Source of the DNA: Diploptera punctata
Lineage: Eukaryota > Arthropoda > Insecta > Blattodea > Blaberidae
Assembly (NCBI GenBank): GCA_030220185.1
Contig: JASPKZ010009956.1
Coordinates: forward strand, 181,101-245,100
Reading direction: 5' to 3'
DNA: 64,000 nucleotides
The notes beneath the pieces are model-generated. The model ran no database searches, was not told where the DNA came from, and saw only the letters and a list, made by a program, of their open reading frames with translations. The position numbers and the translations under genes were made by a program. Each line of letters begins with the position of its first letter. The stretch's first letter is position 1. Of the stretch, positions 30,498 through 40,051 are shown piece after piece.

Positions 30498-31075
30498 ATA
30501 TTATAGAAAAATCGGCGGCGGTGGACTAGTGGTTATGCTCCATGCCTCTGATCCCGAGGGTCGCGGGTTCAAATCCGGCCGGGGTCGATGGATTTTTTAG
30601 GACGGAAAAATCCAAGGAGCAAGTCCTCCGGGAGGGACTTTAAGCCGTGGGTCGCGAGTCGGAAGATTTTCAGGCTCGTAAAAAAACCTTAAGCCTGAAT
30701 GAAAATGCCTCTAAGCAAAATTTACCGAATTTTCCCGTCCTAGTACTACCTTGGTTTCCTAGATGTCAGTATGAGGCGGAATGCTGACCACAGACCACTC
30801 AAAATTACATCTATACGAAAACAAGTGAAACTAAATTAGTATGGTTCAAATTCTTCCCTAGGGGGAGAGCGCCAAAATTACATCTATACGAAAACAAGCG
30901 AAACTAAATTAGTATGGTTCAAATTCTTCCCTAGGGGGAGAGCGCCAAAATTACATCTATACGAAAACAAGTGAAACTAAATTAGTATGGTTCAAATTCT
31001 TCCCTAGGGGGAGAGCGCCTAAATCTCTGTAAAGGGAAAACATGGGCTTACAAAAAAAAAGATATTATAGAAAAA
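30498..31075 (+). mobile_element. SINE-C, complete copy with target-site duplication and internal minisatellite
   Basis: The element proper is 30512-31061. The tRNA-like head has box A TGGACTAGTGG and box B GGTTCAAATCC. The body has AAAAATCCAAGGAGCAAGTC, CGGGAGGGACTTTAAGCCGT, CCTTAAGCCTGAATG and TTTACCGAATTTTCCCGTCC. Then come three 73-bp tandem units (30801-31019) and a 3' end TAAATCTCTGTAAAGGG…GGCTTAC with an A9 tail. Perfect 14-bp direct repeats ATATTATAGAAAAA at 30498-30511 and 31062-31075 show that the whole 550-bp piece, minisatellite included, inserted as one unit. Confidence 0.9.
30801..31019. repeat. 73-bp minisatellite, three units, inside SINE-C
   Basis: AAAATTACATCTATACGAAA begins at 30801, 30874 and 30947. 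Each unit ends TTCCCTAGGGGGAGAGCGCC. The three units are nearly identical (AAGTG in units 1 and 3, AAGCG in unit 2). Confidence 0.95.
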
Positions 31076-31079
31076 ATAT

Positions 31080-31496
31080 ATATACGTATTTGTTATGGAC
31101 AATGAAGTAAATGGAAAGTGTCGGTCATTAACGATATTGTTCACTTTGGACGGGCAATTACGTTAATACTATTTACTGTATTGTCCGTAACATATTAATA
31201 AATAAATTCCATTAATTGAAAAAAATTATGATACGAAACCTCTGTAAAATTACTGTAAAATTGATACAAGTGTTGCAATAGTGGGTTGCCTTGTTAAAAA
31301 CAGTTGGTCATATCTCACCGATTGTCCATGTTCATATTCACTTTATGCTATCTTTATTATCGCCAGAGGCCAGCACTGGACAAACTTTCATAATCTCGGG
31401 TTTCATACATAGCTACAAAGAGCAACAACACATTTTTTTCGTTCTTTGACTCATAATTTCGTTCAAGCTTTGTTTAATGCTATAGTTCTACACTTA
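31080..31496. other. Unassigned stretch
   Basis: Nothing recognised before the mariner-type element. Confidence 0.4.
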
Positions 31497-31498
31497 TA

Positions 31499-32169
31499 CA
31501 GTGTGATTATAAAGTCCCCGTACATTTTAAAGAAATCGCTTACATATCGTATTTCTGTTACAGCCATTCGAAAGATACAAATATGTTCACCATTGAAGAG
31601 CGGACAGAGATGGTTGTTGCGCGTTTAAGAGGCCAGTCGTACGAGGAAGTTAGAGACAGATTTCAAAGGAAACCCTCACGGGAGACGTGTATCTTGATAT
31701 GTTGCAACTTTTCTTACAGCCACAGTTACAGCAAGATGGTATCATTGATACAGTGGTGTTACAACAAGATGGAGCACCACCACACTTTGCTCTGGCTATA
31801 CGCGGGTATCTCAATGACAGGTTTCCAAAAAGGTGGATTGGAAGGGCATCTCCTCGTATCTGGGCACCTCGTTCGCCAGACGTCGCACCCCTGGACTTTT
31901 TGCTTGGGGGTTCATCAAGCAACAGGTGTACAGAACCAAGTTTCCTAATCTGCAAGTGCTAAACGAACGCATACGCCAAGCGAGTGAAATGATTACAGAG
32001 GATATGTTGGTGCATGTTTTCCGGGCGACGGTGCGCCGTTGGAAAAAATGTTTTGAGACTGATTGAGGTTATGTTGAACACTAACTTGATAGTAGAAACT
32101 ACCTTATAATTTTTGTTTTATTTGCGCTACGTTATCCACAAAATGTACTGGGACTTTATAATCACACTG
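31499..32169 (+). mobile_element. Internally deleted mariner-type element (DD41D)
   Basis: Inverted ends CAGTGTGATTATAAAGTCCC (left) and, on minus, the same to the right. TA duplications at 31497-31498 and 32170-32171. At 671 bp it is about half the length expected for an intact ITm element. The gene inside has lost the part between the N-terminal binding domain and the catalytic core. Confidence 0.92.
31583..32065 (+). pseudogene. mariner/ITm transposase with internal deletion
   Basis: The N-terminal frame from 31583 (MFTIEERTEMVVARLRGQSY, EEVRDRFQRK) is a helix-turn-helix start. It is fused near 31675 to the catalytic region in another frame: DMLQLFLQPQLQQDG, VLQQDGAPPHFALAIRGYL (catalytic D, codon 31768) and RSPDVAPLDFLL (third D, codon 31894). 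The spacing is 41 residues, the DD41D signature reported for the rosa-like mariner group (family knowledge). The first catalytic D is lost in the deletion. A second frameshift near 31905 leads to FIKQQVYRTKFPNLQVLNER and a stop at 32064. Confidence 0.88.
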
Positions 32170-32254
32170 TATAATAATTAAATTAACTAATGGTTCATAA
32201 TGCCATAACATAATGAAACAATATTACCTTCCAAACACAAAATAGCTAAAATTA

Positions 32255-32573
32255 ACTCCATGGCCCTTGGCGTACCAACCGGCTGCTGGCCTTCTATCCA
32301 CATGTGTTAATCACACAGGCAGACGATCATCCAACGACGTTGGAGTGATATGCGCTCAGTATGTCGGGACCTCCAGCCGTTTTAGCTGGTTTTCTCAACC
32401 TGGAATTGCTACGTATTGTAGCTACCCAAATTCATCATGATGTTAGGTGGGTACTGGTCCCTTACTGCCCAAAATTGCATCAGAAATCGTTTTCCTGCAT
32501 GGAGACTCAAACCAGCGCACGTCCCGTAGCTTTGCGCCATGGCATCTTGCCTTAACCACTCGGCTACGCCGCT
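32255..32573 (-). mobile_element. SINE-A, near-complete copy, minus
   Basis: Head at the right: on minus it carries GCCGAGTGGTTAAGGC (box A) and a GGTTTGAGTCTCC-type box B. Body on plus: GGCTGCTGGCCTTCTATCCA, CGCTCAGTATGTCGGGACCT, CTCAACCTGGAATTGCTACG, GATGTTAGGTGGGTACTGG. Confidence 0.82.
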
Positions 32574-32579
32574 GATTTA

Positions 32580-32945
32580 CAGAAATTCCAGCAGTATAAC
32601 ACAGACTCACGAAACATTTGAACGATATGCCGCTATGTTACTAACGATTAAAACAAGAAAAATAAATTTCGCTGAGACCACAGAGAAGCTAATACCGTAT
32701 AATTGCTTATTTATTCGCTTGCTGATATGCACCTAAATTCCTATAACTATAATTTTATTTAATGATGCTTCTTAATAACTAAGGTCTTTAGCGTCGCAAT
32801 TCAATGTTGGAGGTGAAATTATCTATACAATTTGTACCCAGAGATCTCATATCTCAGGTTTGGCGTTCTTTATATGTTGTAAATCTAAGATACTCGACTC
32901 ACGGCTGTACTTCGTTCCGAAAGAAATCACACATAGAATTGTTAT
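32580..32945. other. Unassigned stretch
   Basis: Nothing recognised. Confidence 0.4.
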
Positions 32946-32949
32946 CATC

Positions 32950-33810
32950 ATCATCATAATTGGCTCGACAGCCCCATGTGGGCCTTGGCCGCCTTCAGAA
33001 ACCTATGCCAGACTTCCCTGTTCTGCGCTTCATTCTTCCAGTTTTTTATTTTTAAAATTTTAATGTCTTGAATTATACCATCCTCCCCATCTTAATTTAT
33101 GTCTTCCAACTTTTCTGGCCAATAGTGGTTGTTCGTTGTAAATTCTTTTTGTAATCCTTTTGTTGTCCATGCGAATAATGTGTCCAGCCCATGCCAATCT
33201 ATTAACTTTAACAAAATTCAAAATATCTGGCTGATTGTACAATTTATACAATTCATTATTGTATCTCTTCCTCCATGCATTATTTCTTTCACGGCACCAA
33301 AAATGGATCTCAGTATCTTCCTTTCAAAACGCCCTAATAATTCCTCATCAGATTTCAACATGGTCCAAGTTTCAACATGCGTAAGTTAACAACTGGTCTA
33401 AGGAGAACTTTATACATGAGTATTTTTGTCTTTCTGAGATCTAAACCGAGATATAAACATTTTCTTGAGTCCAAAAAAACATTAGTTTGCAGCCATGATC
33501 CGTAGATGTATTTCAGCCGAATTGTCATTTCTACAATTTACCTCAGATCCTAGATAAATAAAGCTATGAACCAGTTCATATTTATATGTGCCAACTTCCA
33601 AACTAGATGGGCACGCTTCACACTTACCTTTAATCACAGGCATATATTTTGTCTTGGCCTGATTAATTTTAAGATTCATTCTTTTTGCTGCCTTCTCTAG
33701 GCTACTAAATACATCCTTCATGGCTAATTGACTTCTTCCTATTATATCTATATCGTCGGCATATGAAATAATTGTTATGTCCTTAAAAATTCCATCAACC
33801 CCGGTTTGAA
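32950..33810 (-). mobile_element. LINE-D copy, minus
   Basis: 3' end at the left, bordering an (ATC)n-like run (32944-32957). On minus: the post-polymerase region KAAKRMNLKINQAKTKYMPV, FIYLGSEVNCRNDNSAEIHL, then in other frames LYNQPDILNFVKVNRLAWAG, HIIRMDNKRITKRIYN and KVGRHKLRWGGW. The YADD region itself lies at the upstream edge (33740-33765, read as a YADDIDII-like word on minus). Several frame breaks. Confidence 0.75.
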
Positions 33811-34120
33811 CTTACGAATCTCAGAGATAGAGGTGAGCATGGTAAACAATAGTCCATCGGAATCGACTGTGCTTAAGAATGAATATGTTTTCGCCTTGAA
33901 CAATAAATAAATTACTATAACTGCATTGGATGTTTACTTCTTTATACGTTTTCCCTAGTTTAACATCTCCGTTCTTAAGGCCTTCTACGTCCACCGCGCC
34001 TCCAGGGCGTTGAAGGAACCCAACCTGTCAGGAGAGGATTTTAATCTCTGTACCACATACATAATTCTTTGACCATACAAGGACAACGAATGTCCTCTCG
34101 GAATTGGGAGAACAGCTCAT
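33811..34120. other. Unassigned stretch
   Basis: Nothing recognised, apart from a TCCACCGCGCCTCCAGGGCG stretch of higher GC. Confidence 0.35.
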
Positions 34121-34378
34121 TACCAGGGCCATCTTCTAGACAACACGAACATAGTCTGTTGCTTAATATACCGCAACATAGGACATCACATCACTCCATG
34201 ACATATACCATCTTCACTTCTCGCAACTGGAATTCCCTACCACAAGAAATAAGGGGCTGCCGGACATTGGCATCTTTTAAAAGAAATCTAAATTTATATT
34301 TGCTCTAAACTCGACTTCATTATTATCCAGTGTAAGGTATATATATTAATTGGTGTTTCTCGTATAATGTATCATATT

Positions 34379-34382
<4 letters not shown>

Positions 34383-34440
<58 letters not shown>

Positions 34441-34463
34441 TATTATTATTATTATTATTATTA
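34383..34463. repeat. (ATA)n followed by (TTA)n
   Basis: About 58 bp of (ATA)n directly followed by about 22 bp of its complement (TTA)n, so the two can fold together. It marks the left border of the inserted LINE-C. Confidence 0.92.
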
Positions 34464-35036
34464 CAAAGTAAAATCTGTCTCCAGAATAACATTTTAGAGA
34501 GATCTAATCAATTTAAATATCTTGGATATTATCTCTCTATCTGGGATGAAAAGGATATCCCTGAAAAAGTTACTAGTTATAATAAAAGTTTAGGAATTAT
34601 TAATCAAGTTATGAAACCATCCCTTGTACAAAAAAACACCAGATTACGTTTTTTATATAACACTTTGGCTAGACCAGTGTTGACCTATGGTAGTGAAGCA
34701 TGGACACTAAAAAAACAACATGAAAGCAGAATAACGGCTTGTGAAATGAGATTCATGCGCAGAACAGCAGGTTACACCAGATGGGATCTGAAAAGGAACA
34801 CCGATATCTTAAAAGAATTGAAGACTACGCCAATTTTGGAATATATTAAACAGTACCAACTAAATTGGAAACACCATCTTGAAAGAATGAGTTCAAATCG
34901 GATCCCCAAAGCTGTTTATAATTATATACCAAGAGGACGAAGATCACTGGGCCGTCCTATGAAACGCTGGAGGGAAAATTTTCTATAGGATCGTAACAGG
35001 CCTTGGCCTAATACTTGGAAGGAAGAAGAAGAAGAT
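34464..35036 (+). mobile_element. LINE-C fragment nested in a CR1-like 3' UTR
   Basis: Post-polymerase region: the frame 34611-34988 reads MKPSLVQKNTRLRFLYNTLA, RPVLTYGSEAWTLKKQHESR, RFMRRTAGYTRWDLKRNTDI, LNWKHHLERMSSNRIPKAVY and YIPRGRRSLGRPMKRWRENF, stop at 34986. Tail GGAAGGAAGAAGAAGAAG, then (ATT)n. It is near identical in order to the minus copy at 51303-52075. Confidence 0.88.
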
Positions 35037-35241
35037 TATTATTATTATTATTATTGTATCATTATTGTTATTACCCTATAAAATGTTGTTTGTACATGAC
35101 ATTTACATTGCTACATTTAATGTATCTTTAACTGTTTATAATTAGTATAGTGTATATCTATATTTGTCAAATATTTATTTGTATTTGTGTTGGTTGAGTG
35201 AAAGAGAGGGCCTTATGGCCTTAACTCTGCCAGAATAAATA

Positions 35242-35247
<6 letters not shown>

Positions 35248-35296
<49 letters not shown>
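35248..35296. repeat. (ATT)n microsatellite
   Basis: Tail of the CR1-like LINE. A SINE-B begins within it and a second (ATT)n follows that SINE. Confidence 0.95.
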
Positions 35297-35298
<2 letters not shown>

Positions 35299-35594
35299 AG
35301 TGATCCCACAACAGACCCGGAGGCCCTTGGGGTAGTAGGAGGTTAAGGCTCCCACTTTTTCTAGACAATCGGCACTTTATGTCAGCCGGGTTGTCAGCCC
35401 TGCGTGACGGCCGCCTTTACCCCCAGAACAAGCGTCTGGTACTCATTTCCGTTAGAGGCTGAGTCGACCCCAGGGCCATAGTGCCGCCAGAGGGTTTGGG
35501 TCAGTTTAAAAAATCCTGACCCCAACGGGACTTGAACCCTCGACCCTCCGGCTTGTAGCTCAGTGCCTTAACCACTACGCTACGGCGTGCCCCC
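35297..35594 (-). mobile_element. SINE-B, complete copy, minus, inside (ATT)n
   Basis: Head at the right: on minus GGGGCACGCCGTAGCGTAGT and GGTTAAGGCACTGAGC (box A region), GGTTCAAGTCC (box B). Tail at the left, AAAGTGATCCCACAACAGAC on plus. With (ATT)n on both sides, the target duplication cannot be told from the microsatellite. Confidence 0.9.

Positions 35595-35595
<1 letters not shown>

Positions 35596-35654
<59 letters not shown>
35596..35654. repeat. (ATT)n microsatellite
   Basis: Continuation of the LINE tail microsatellite on the far side of SINE-B. Confidence 0.95.
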
Positions 35655-35655
<1 letters not shown>

Positions 35656-35714
35656 ACATTTAAAGTAGGACATTTCTGTCACTCTTACATTCATACTAAA
35701 GAAGGTGGATATAA

Positions 35715-35905
35715 ATAAGGTGATTGTGATCTTCATGTGATGTCCGGGGACTATTTGGACCCTAACGTTCCTGGAATTTGTCCTATAGGTTATGATTAAC
35801 ACTTAAAAATCTTCATTCAAGAAACTTGTCCCAACTTGGTGTTGAACTCGGACGCTCAGCATCCGATGCCATGTCGTTAGTCCAATACCAGAGCAGTGGA
35901 CTTAA
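35715..35905 (-). mobile_element. Strongly diverged SINE-D, minus
   Basis: GGTGATTGTGATCTTCATGT, TCCGGGGACTATTTGGACCC, CCTGGAATTTGTCCTATAGG and CCAGAGCAGTGGAC follow the SINE-D order on minus, with many substitutions. An old copy. Confidence 0.55.
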
Positions 35906-35909
35906 TTAC

Positions 35910-36590
35910 AATTCTTCTTCTTCTACTACAAGGTTTAGGCTATGCAGCCTGTTCCGGCGAAGTTAAAAGTGGAGTCCATCTTCTACGTGGTCGGCCAACA
36001 TCTCTTGTTCCTCTGGGATTATACAGGAAGGTTCTTTTTGGTATTCTTTCGTTGTTCATTCTCATTAAGTGTTCTGTCCATTTCTTATTATTTTCGCTGA
36101 TTTTATCTTCAATTTTATATATATTTAATTCTTCTCGTATAGTTTCATTCCTTATTCTATCCGCTCTTGTGCATCCTTTCGCATTACGTAAAAACAGCAT
36201 TTCCGCAGTCTGTATCCTGCTTTTATCCCTTGATTTCATTATCCAATTTTCACTTCTATACAACAACAAAGGTACAGCCATTGTTTTATATAATTTAAGT
36301 TTCGTATCTATCCTTGTTTTCCGACCTGAGGTTCTTTTTATGGTTCCACAAATAGCCTGAAATTTATTTACTTTATTTTCTATATCTTTATTTTCTCTAT
36401 AAGTTATATCACATCCTAAATATTGGAAATGTGATACTTGTTCTATTATTTTGTTATCCAGTACAATTTTTGATCTAATTCCATATTTACCAATAAATGC
36501 CATTACTTTTGACTTATTTATTGATATTTTACAATTATATCTATTGGCTATTAATTTAAATTTATATGCTAACATTTGGAGCTCTTAATT
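35910..36590 (-). mobile_element. LINE-C copy, post-polymerase region, minus
   Basis: A single open frame on minus (35940-36575, 211 codons): YNCKISINKSKVMAFIGKYG, EQVSHFQYLGCDITYRENKD, TKLKLYKTMAVPLLLYRSEN, MLFLRNAKGCTRADRIRNET, WTEHLMRMNNERIPKRTFLY and GTRDVGRPRRRWTPLLTS. Tail with (GAA)n at the left. One of the best-kept LINE fragments here, but only the region after the catalytic motif. Confidence 0.88.
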
Positions 36591-37021
36591 ACAATAAATA
36601 ACAAAATTGATTTCACATTCTGAAAAAAAAAATTGAGTTTTCACAATGGAAAGTAGTTCTTATTAGTATGGTTTAGCCAACTCCCTCTCCTATATTGGGT
36701 GCAAGATACCTGAAAGCTTGGGTAACCGTTAGACTCTTAAGCACCCCCTCTTCATAACATCTTTAAACTGAAGTATTTTCTAAGACGGACAATACTCTTC
36801 TCAATAAAAAGTCCCTCGTCGATTGTATTTTTCTGTTTTATTATCGCTATGCTGCAACTTACAAATACAAGTTCTTTGTTCGTGCTGAGGTAATGCTGCG
36901 CAGTGACCTGGCATAACTTAACAGGTAAATAGCAATGTTTTCTATCATTTCTATAACATATTTATTTTGTGAACACTGGCCTTATGTCATTATAGAAGTT
37001 TTCAGAAAACATGCATTCATT
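36591..37021. other. Unassigned stretch
   Basis: Nothing recognised. Confidence 0.4.
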
Positions 37022-37351
37022 TGTACGTCCCTTAAAGGTAATGTTATCCCACTACAGGCCTCAGGAGGCCCTTGGGGTAGTAGGAGGTTAAGGCTCCCAC
37101 TTTTTCTTGACAATCGGCACTTGATGTCAGCCGGGTTGTCAGCCCTGCGTGACGGCCGCCTTTACCCCAGAACAAGCGTCTGGTACTCATTTCAGTTAGA
37201 GGCTGAGTCGACCTCAGGGCCATAGTGCCGCCAGAAGGTTTGGGTCAGTTTAAAAATCCTGACCCCAGCGGGACTCGAACCCTCGACCTTCCGGCTTGTA
37301 GCGCAGTGCCTTAACCACTACGCTACGGCGTGCCCCCTGTACGTCCCTTAA
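37022..37351 (-). mobile_element. SINE-B, complete copy with perfect target-site duplication, minus
   Basis: The element is 37036-37337, bounded by TGTACGTCCCTTAA at 37022-37035 and again at 37338-37351. Head at the right as in the 35297 copy (box B GGTTCGAGTCC), tail at the left reading GTAATGTTATCCCACTACAG on plus. It gives the family length as about 302 bp. The flanking sequence is otherwise unique in the window. Confidence 0.94.
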
Positions 37352-37454
37352 GGACGGGAATTTCTTGATCAAGCTAATTTAGTTAGCTCTTATTTCCCTA
37401 CAGATATTAGTGAACATATGTTATTAATAAATGTATGTTTTATTAAAATTATTT

Positions 37455-37477
37455 GTCGGCCGCGATGGACTAGTGGT

Positions 37478-37530
<53 letters not shown>

Positions 37531-37745
37531 TGCTTTATTTTAACGGTTATGTTCCTTGTCTCTTGTCCCGAAAGTCGCAAGTTTAAACTCGGGCGGGGTC
37601 GCTGAATTTTTAGAGAAAAATCTAAGGAGAAAGTCCTCTGGGATGTACTTTAGGACGTATGTCCTGCGTCTGAAGATATTGAGGCTCGTAAAAGATCCTT
37701 AAGCCTGAATAAAGAGGCATCTAAGCAAACTTTACCGATGTTTTT
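37455..37745 (+). mobile_element. SINE-C copy split by a 64-bp LINE tail
   Basis: Head GTCGGCCGCGATGGACTAGT and GGTTAT (box A), broken at 37480 by an insertion, then GTTCCTTGTCTCTTGTCCCG, box B-like AAGTTTAAACTC, AAAAATCTAAGGAGAAAGTC, CTCGTAAAAGATCCTTAAGC and AAACTTTACCGATG. No 73-bp units. Confidence 0.85.
37475..37550 (-). mobile_element. Tail-only CR1-like LINE insertion with 6-bp duplication
   Basis: GGTTAT occurs at 37475-37480 and 37545-37550, and the 64 bp between are (AAT)n, then AAAAATGCTTTATTTTAAC. On minus this reads GTTAAAATAAAGCATTTTT(ATT)n, matching the GGTAAAATAAAGC-(ATT)n terminus of the CR1-like LINE at 12190-12210. So only about 20 bp of the element plus its microsatellite tail was copied in. 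Confidence 0.8.
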
Positions 37746-38399
37746 CATGCAAGTAATAAATTAGTTGCCTGTTGGATGTTTAATTGGGTATGTTGACCGC
37801 ATACTATTCATGACATATTTGGGAAATAAGCGTAATTAAATTAACTTGTCTCGTAACTCCTAACAAAGGAGAGGTTAAGGCTCAGAATTAGTCTGTTACG
37901 CTATTATAGATGCAGATTTAAAATATTTCTGCCATGACACTTTTCCTTAATGACAATGGATATGTAATGGTTTTTTCTTATTGTCAATACCTCTCCCTTT
38001 TTATAGTTATGTGCCGTATGCCTCCCGGAACTTAAAGTGACACGACCGGTCGGGAGATAATGTTTAACTTGGATCACAAATATTCTTTTTTTTTACCACA
38101 AAAGGACGTGGATGGCCTCCCTGAATGAGAAATCAGCTCAATGCGGGAGACAGCAAGAACATTAAAACAAGAGAGACAAATTACTAAATACTAAACAAAG
38201 CGAATATATTAGGAAAATTATGATGGATAAATTATTTTCGGAGACATAAATATTTCCGAAATTTATATAAGAATTGAGGAAAAAGATACCGAATTTAATA
38301 TGTTATTTTTCTGAAAACGTAATCGTGCGAGGGACCTACTGAAAGACATGAGCAACATTAAAAAAATCATAATATACATTTTAGACTCTTGCCAAAAAA
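37746..38399. other. Unassigned stretch
   Basis: Nothing clear until the LINE piece at 38400. A decayed upstream part of that LINE may begin near 38100. Confidence 0.35.
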
Positions 38400-38644
38400 G
38401 GCTCCAATCTAATTCAGAATACTACTAAAAGCTTGCCTTTCACATCCATAAAAAGAATAATTAAAAACAAATATAAAACCAAACAAAACCAAAACGTATG
38501 TTATAAAGCCAAAGACAAAAAATGGAATATTTTAATAAAGAAGCCATATATTATTCCAGAAATTCCACGTAAAACTACAGTAGCAAAATTTAGACTGCTT
38601 ACAGAACATGACTATTTGGCCAAACATTTATATCAAATAGGAAT
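38400..38644 (+). mobile_element. LINE fragment of the I/R1-like type, plus
   Basis: The frame from 38433 reads SIKRIIKNKYKTKQN, then WNILIKKPYIIPEIPRKTTV and AKFRLLTEHDYLAKHLYQIG. The RFRL-TEHDYLAKHL-IG order is what follows the RNase H domain in I/R1-group LINEs (family knowledge). The zinc-binding Cys residues that should follow are cut off by the LINE-A inserted at 38645. Confidence 0.6.
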
Positions 38645-39253
38645 CTACTTACTTACTTACTCACTGGCACTATCGAACCCGTAGGTTCATGGCCTCACGG
38701 ACATAAGCTCTCCATACATCCCTATCCTGAGCTAATGCTTTCCAATCATTCCCTTTATAATCTACTTCCCTCAAATCATAGTTAATGTTATTCTCCCACC
38801 TCATTCTTGGTCTACCAACTGGGCGTTTTCCCTCTGGCTTTCCTACAAGAAGCTTCCATGCAAGTCTCCCATTCCCCATACGTGCAACATGGCCTGCCCA
38901 TCGCAGTCTACGAGACTTAACTGTTCTTATTATATCTGGCTTCCTATAAAGACCATGTAGTTCATTGTTATGTAGTCTTCTCCATTCACCTGTCTGTTCA
39001 TCTCTCTTTTGTCCAAAAATTTTCCTAAGAACTTTATTCTCAAATACGTGTAATCTCCTTTCCTCCCTTAAAGTAAGAGTCCATGTTTCGCACCCATATA
39101 ATATAACTGGTAGAATAACAGTTTTATATATTTTTAACTTAACGTTTTTTGAAAGGAGTTGGGACATGAAGAGTCTCTGTAATGCATAATAGCACGCATT
39201 TCCAGAATTGAGCCTATGTTTAATTTGTTTGTGCATCTCATTCATTTGTTTCA
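38645..39253 (-). mobile_element. LINE-A copy, C-terminal region, minus, uninterrupted frame
   Basis: An open frame of 194 codons (38670-39254 on minus): MHKQIKHRLNSGNACYYALQ, SQLLSKNVKLKIYKTVILPV, ILYGCETWTLTLREERRLHV, NKVLRKIFGQKRDEQTGEWR, RRLRWAGHVARMGNGRLAW, KRPVGRPRMRWENNINYDLR, EAMNLRVR stop. (TAAG)n tail at the left. It begins downstream of the polymerase catalytic motif. The intact frame suggests fairly recent insertion. Confidence 0.9.
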
Positions 39254-39275
39254 TATTCGCCTCATTAGTTTAAGA

Positions 39276-39412
39276 CCTCTCCTGGCCCACCGTTACTATC
39301 ATCGTCGCCCTTTAATATCATCGGGGTAGTGTAAACTCGCCTTCCAGGCGTCCCAACCTCAGAAATGGGTTTCAAGTACGCCATGCCAGGTGAAAATTCC
39401 AGAAATATCATA
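39276..39412 (+). mobile_element. SINE-D 3' tail fragment
   Basis: CTCCTGGCCCACCGTTACTA, CATCGGGGTAGTGTAAACTC, CCTTCCAGGCGTCCCAACCT and AAGTACGCCATGCCAGG match the tail of the complete SINE-D at 7240-7365. Head missing. Confidence 0.7.
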
Positions 39413-40050
39413 ATACCAATCTTGTGGCACTGATTAAAAAAATTAACCTTTACTTTGGGAACAAAATACGAATCAAATATTTATTGACTGCAAATTTTAC
39501 ATTTTATTGGCATACCTCACTTGATTAACATTGAAAATATCTTCAATTCAGAAGTCACCTTTTCTGTATATTGTGTAAGATAAATATTGGAAGCTTTTGT
39601 TTTTAGGGGATGAACTCTAGGCGGATGCTAGTGACGTAATAATGCAGCGTTTCGTAGACAATGCCACGAGAGTTGAGACTCCTGAGGGAGGGCTCAACTT
39701 CCCCCCTCCTCCCCTAATCCCATAACTCCATTCTTTTATAATTACGCAGGGCAGTGCAGAATAGATGCATTTCCACATCGTGTAACTCCGAACCTACAAA
39801 AGAGGGCTTTATATGTCGGGACATTGGGAAGTTCTAGTATGCGAAATTAGGAACGGAAAAAAAGTGAAAGCTCATCCTGAGAGTATTTTATAGTCAGAAA
39901 CCTGATGAAAAAAAATCCACGCCCTCTCTTCTCGTACGTGAAATTACACAACAGTTCGGTTCGAATTTTTCAAATGGTTTTGTTCTTTCAAACAATCCTG
40001 TTTTTTTAATGGTTTCCTATCTGGCTCTTTACCTTTCAAAGCGATGAAAT
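39413..40050. other. Unassigned stretch
   Basis: No gene or family recognised. C-rich near 39700-39715. Confidence 0.4.
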
Positions 40051-40051
40051 A

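Larger units (their letters stand above)
34125..35247 (+). mobile_element. CR1-like LINE 3' end (fourth copy), split by a LINE-C
   Basis: Coding end: QHEHSLLLNIPQHRTSHHSM, FTSRNWNSLPQEIRGCRTLA, SFKRNLNLYLL, stop at 34306, nearly identical to 28500-28683. The UTR proceeds to ATCATATTTATA (34380), is interrupted by (ATA)n, (TTA)n and a LINE-C fragment (34464-35036), and resumes at 35055 with TGTATCATTATTGTTATTAC exactly where the uninterrupted UTR at 28790 does. It ends GGCCTTAACTCTGCCAGAAT. Confidence 0.88.

Noticed and set aside
30801..31019. Considered as a CRISPR-like array
   Set aside because: The units are contiguous 73-bp repeats with no spacers, and they lie inside a SINE in a eukaryotic genome.
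36935..37225. 96-codon plus frame containing HLMSAGLSALRDGRLYPRTS
   Set aside because: It runs across a SINE-B copy, and the same words recur with every SINE-B; it is non-coding.
38965..39189. Frames of the type SLLHSPVCSSLFGPK…FLSTLFSNTCNLLSSLKV found at many positions
   Set aside because: These are antisense shadows of the LINE-A C-terminal coding region and recur wherever that LINE does.
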